Positions 13,719-15,806 of a DNA stretch of 15,806 nucleotides are shown one piece after another; the first letter of the stretch is position 1, and each line of letters starts with the position of its first letter. Position numbers and translations under genes: made by a program. The notes beneath the pieces are model-generated. The model had not been told where the DNA came from. It did not search any database and saw nothing but the letters and a program-made list of their open reading frames with translations. Source of the DNA: a bacterium (GTDB lineage: Bacteria; Pseudomonadota; Gammaproteobacteria; Berkiellales; Berkiellaceae); the NCBI GenBank assembly GCA_009927065.1, contig RFNU01000169.1:1-15806 (forward strand). Reading direction: 5' to 3'.

Positions 13719-15059
13719 ATGAAAAACTTACTCTCATTAGCAATGATGGGCTTAACTGTTATTGCATTTCCAGTTCATGCTAATCATAAAATTTCAGGCT
13801 CAATCCGTCTTGATGTTCAAGCCCCTTTTCAGCCAGACAGCCTCCCTATCAATCTTTTTCTCTCAAGAGGACGTATTGATATTAAAGGTGACTTAGCTCC
13901 AGATTGGACTTATAAGGTGCGTCTTGATAGCCCAGCTATGTTGAATCCAACGATTTCTCCTATCGCACTATTACCAGTTGCAAAAGTTACTTGGCATACT
14001 CCTGACAGTATCTCATTAAACTTTGGTCTTGATACGCCAAATTACTCTCAAGCTGACACTGAAAATCAAACTTATATTGATAGATCGCTCGGTGTTCTTG
14101 ATGACAGTATTGGCAATAAACTCGGAATTAATGCTAATCATGTTTTTAATAAAACCTTTGGCTATTCTTTCGGTGTTTGGCGCTGCGTTGCACGACCAGA
14201 TATCGCCGATCATTCGTTTAGCGCTGTCCCATTAGAAAATGATGACGGAAGTATTGAGGTGGCAGATGTCGATTCTGCTGTTGCTACCGGGCAGACATTA
14301 GCCGTCACTTTGGGTAAGATTACCAATCGTTTTGCTATCGGTGGTCGCCTCAATTATGTACTGGCTAACACACCTGTTTTTAAATGGGGAGCTGGTATTG
14401 GTTTGCAGTCATTAGATGTTATTGTGCCAACAAGTGTTTATGATCCGAATAATTTTGTCAGTACCTTTAATAAAAGAATTGCTTTAACAGGGGATACTTC
14501 TTTTGGTTACAAACGACTCTGCGTCAATACAGCTGCGCATTACTTCAATTATGCACGCGATCATGCAGTCAGCTCTCCTCTATCCGCTCTTACCAGTGGC
14601 TCGAATGGTTTTCAACATAAAAATTATGCGATGTCTGGTTATATTGAGATTTTAGGATTATTAGTTGGTGAGAAGTATGATATCGATCCTAGCGTTGGCG
14701 TAGTCAATAAAGTGATTTATGCACCTAATGCAGGCGCTTTAGAGATTGCTTTGCGTGTGGGTGCTGAACGTTATCATAATTTTGCTGCTGCTAATTTTGT
14801 GAAAAATGCTTTTTCTAGCGTACCTTATACTTATACCAAAAATATTGGTTATAATGCTGTTGCGCTTGCTGCAGGCATAGATGATAGTTTCGCAGTAGGC
14901 TATAGTGGTTATACTATTCATGCAACTTACTACATGAATAAAAATATCTTATTTAAAACAGAATGTTATGATAATAAAACCCATCTTAGAACTGCCTCAA
15001 ATTGGACCACTCTTGAAACAGAACAAGGCCTACGTTTGCGCTCAGAATTTAATTTTTAA
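13719..15059 (+). CDS. OprO/OprP-like outer-membrane beta-barrel protein (array copy 4)
   Basis: 446 residues, the shortest copy. The ATG at 13719 has an excellent AAGGAG (13705-13710) at 8 nt; the adjoining in-frame TTG at 13716 is spaced less well. The signal peptide MKNLLSLAMMGLTVIAFPVHA precedes NHKISGSIRLDVQ. Family landmarks are SRGRIDIKGDLAPDWTYKVR, which parallels the SRMRLNFAGDIAKDWKYYVR block of copy 3, then RSLGVLDDSIGNKLG, YSFGVWRC, FAIGGRLNYV, SGYIEILGLLVGEKYDID and ALEIALRVGAE. The end LRLRSEFNF has the terminal Phe. Length differences from copy 3 fall between conserved strands, as expected when surface loops are shortened. Several cysteines (in YSFGVWRC, RLCVN, TECYD) are unusual for a porin. 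It is followed by a good terminator (15065-15091). Confidence 0.9.
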   Translation: MKNLLSLAMMGLTVIAFPVHANHKISGSIRLDVQAPFQPDSLPINLFLSRGRIDIKGDLAPDWTYKVRLDSPAMLNPTISPIALLPVAKVTWHTPDSISLNFGLDTPNYSQADTENQTYIDRSLGVLDDSIGNKLGINANHVFNKTFGYSFGVWRCVARPDIADHSFSAVPLENDDGSIEVADVDSAVATGQTLAVTLGKITNRFAIGGRLNYVLANTPVFKWGAGIGLQSLDVIVPTSVYDPNNFVSTFNKRIALTGDTSFGYKRLCVNTAAHYFNYARDHAVSSPLSALTSGSNGFQHKNYAMSGYIEILGLLVGEKYDIDPSVGVVNKVIYAPNAGALEIALRVGAERYHNFAAANFVKNAFSSVPYTYTKNIGYNAVALAAGIDDSFAVGYSGYTIHATYYMNKNILFKTECYDNKTHLRTASNWTTLETEQGLRLRSEFNF

Positions 15060-15064
15060 TGAAA

Positions 15065-15091
15065 GAGCCTGAAAAAGACCTTTTCAGGCTC
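15065..15091 (+). terminator. Terminator after porin copy 4
   Basis: GAGCCTGAAAA (15065-15075), loop AGACC, TTTTCAGGCTC (15081-15091) form a perfect 11-bp stem 5 bases after the stop. A T-rich stretch follows (15097-15109), though not an unbroken run. It closes the porin array. The remaining bases to 15173 contain no gene. Confidence 0.85.
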
Positions 15092-15173
15092 ATAAGTTAT
15101 TTTATTTTTATCTCAATGTTTTAAAGAAGCTGTCGATAATAGAATAAGAATCAATAGAATAAAGATTAATATT

Positions 15174-15806
15174 GTGTATTCTGTAAAACCTAAAGTTCTT
15201 ATTGTTGATAATGAATTCATGATTCGTGAAAGCATTGCTGCTTATTTAGAAGATGGTGGATACCAGGTGACTTCTGTTGCTGATGGAAAAGAAGCGATCG
15301 ATATCTTTCATGAAAATCGTCCGGATATTATCATTACTGATATGGACTTACCGTCCATGAGTGGGTTAGATATTATACGGCATGTGCGTGATGTTAACAA
15401 AGAAATCCCTATTATTATAGTTTCAGGACTGGTCAGTAATAAAGATGTTATCGAAGCATTACGGTTAGGTATTTGGGATTATCATGTCAAACCTATTAAT
15501 CATCTTGTTGAAATTTATGACTCGGTTCATAGAGCATTAGACCATCGAAGATTGAAAGAAGAAAATGAAAAAATTCGTGAAACCCTTCTAGAAGATCAGG
15601 ATGCAGGTCGTTCTGTTCAAGAAAAAATTCTCCCGCCAACACCTTATGAAAAAGGCAATATTATGGTCGAGCATAAAGTGCTTCCTATGCTTTACTTATC
15701 AGGAGATTTTGTTGATTATGTCGTCGTTAATGATAATTATTTTGTTTTTTATCTGGCAGATGTTTCCGGACATGGCGCAGCTGCAGCGTTTGTCACAGTA
15801 TTAATT
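15174..15806 (+). CDS. Response regulator fused to PP2C/SpoIIE-type phosphatase (RssB/HsbR-like), 3' end outside window
   Basis: 211 codons are visible, open to the window edge. Residues 5-120 are a receiver domain: VLIVDNE (D12 and E14 for metal), phospho-acceptor D56 in ITDMDLPSMSG, switch S84 and K106 in HVKP. A charged helical linker (about 122-145) leads to GRSVQEKILPP (145-155), the conserved entry of RsbU/SpoIIE-like PP2C phosphatases. Then come LSGDFVDY with the metal Asp178 and LADVSGHG with Asp196. Such proteins dephosphorylate an anti-sigma antagonist under two-component control; in Pseudomonas the RssB and HsbR proteins have this plan and act on general-stress or flagellar sigma-factor pathways. 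The GTG at 15174 is inferred: no ATG lies upstream in frame, and the first internal ATG (codon 16) would delete the metal site. The Shine-Dalgarno is weak (AAAG near 15161). No downstream partner is visible. Confidence 0.9.
   Translation, partial: MYSVKPKVLIVDNEFMIRESIAAYLEDGGYQVTSVADGKEAIDIFHENRPDIIITDMDLPSMSGLDIIRHVRDVNKEIPIIIVSGLVSNKDVIEALRLGIWDYHVKPINHLVEIYDSVHRALDHRRLKEENEKIRETLLEDQDAGRSVQEKILPPTPYEKGNIMVEHKVLPMLYLSGDFVDYVVVNDNYFVFYLADVSGHGAAAAFVTVLI

Noticed and set aside
15601..15804. 67-codon frame at the right edge
   Set aside because: It is out of frame with the receiver/PP2C gene, whose conserved motifs cover the same bases.
1..15806. CRISPR array, tRNA/rRNA, integrase, transposase or defence island
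   Set aside because: I saw no regularly spaced repeats, no tRNA-like T-arm (GGTTCGA) context outside genes, and no protein with the motifs of these systems on either strand.

Overview
The window is AT-rich Gram-negative chromosomal DNA. Outer-membrane beta-barrel genes, an MlaA lipoprotein and a quinone-linked GlpD point to a gammaproteobacterium. A host-associated Legionellales/Coxiella-like lineage is a guess from base composition and gene mix, not something the sequence proves. I see no rRNA, tRNA, CRISPR array, integrase, transposase or phage gene, so this looks like resident chromosome with one locally expanded gene family.

Left part (1-7117). A very large multi-pass membrane protein of unknown family (frame open from base 2) is followed by a YbaK-like/HDOD fusion protein (2888-4174). 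That gene converges on glpD (4171-5664, minus strand), and the two share the four bases TTAA as their stop codons. Divergent from glpD, across a 129-bp gap with a 10-bp inverted repeat, lies a two-gene unit: a small exported protein with a TTG start (5794-6174) and an HSDL2-like short-chain dehydrogenase (6204-7019). A strong intrinsic terminator at 7090-7117 closes it.

Middle and right part (7196-15059). This is a tandem array of outer-membrane proteins resembling the OprO/OprP phosphate-selective porin family. It holds four intact paralogues (7196-8794, 8861-10504, 11292-12830, 13719-15059) and the degraded 3' part of a fifth (about 10550-10869). All share the same landmarks: signal peptide, an SGxIRxD-like first strand, an RxxGxI...NxxG...GVW block, a WxExxYLLxGxxY block and a C-terminal aromatic residue. 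Two paralogues have near-identical promoter layouts (TTGACTT, 16-nt spacer, TG-extended -10). The third has a long leader that could fold. mlaA (12894-13604), the outer-membrane lipoprotein of the phospholipid-retrieval pathway, sits inside the array. Its Shine-Dalgarno lies in the 3' arm of a hairpin directly after the most expressed-looking porin. MlaA works in complex with porins in E. coli, so this linkage is the most interesting functional suggestion here.

Right edge (15174-end). A gene with a GTG start encodes a response-regulator receiver domain, a coiled linker and the start of a PP2C/SpoIIE-type phosphatase domain (RssB/HsbR-like architecture). It is cut by the window end.

I did not find a clearly new defence or mobile system. 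The points worth a second look are the porin/MlaA array with its relic copy and leader structures, and the unidentified large membrane protein with three T9 tracts near its 5' end.
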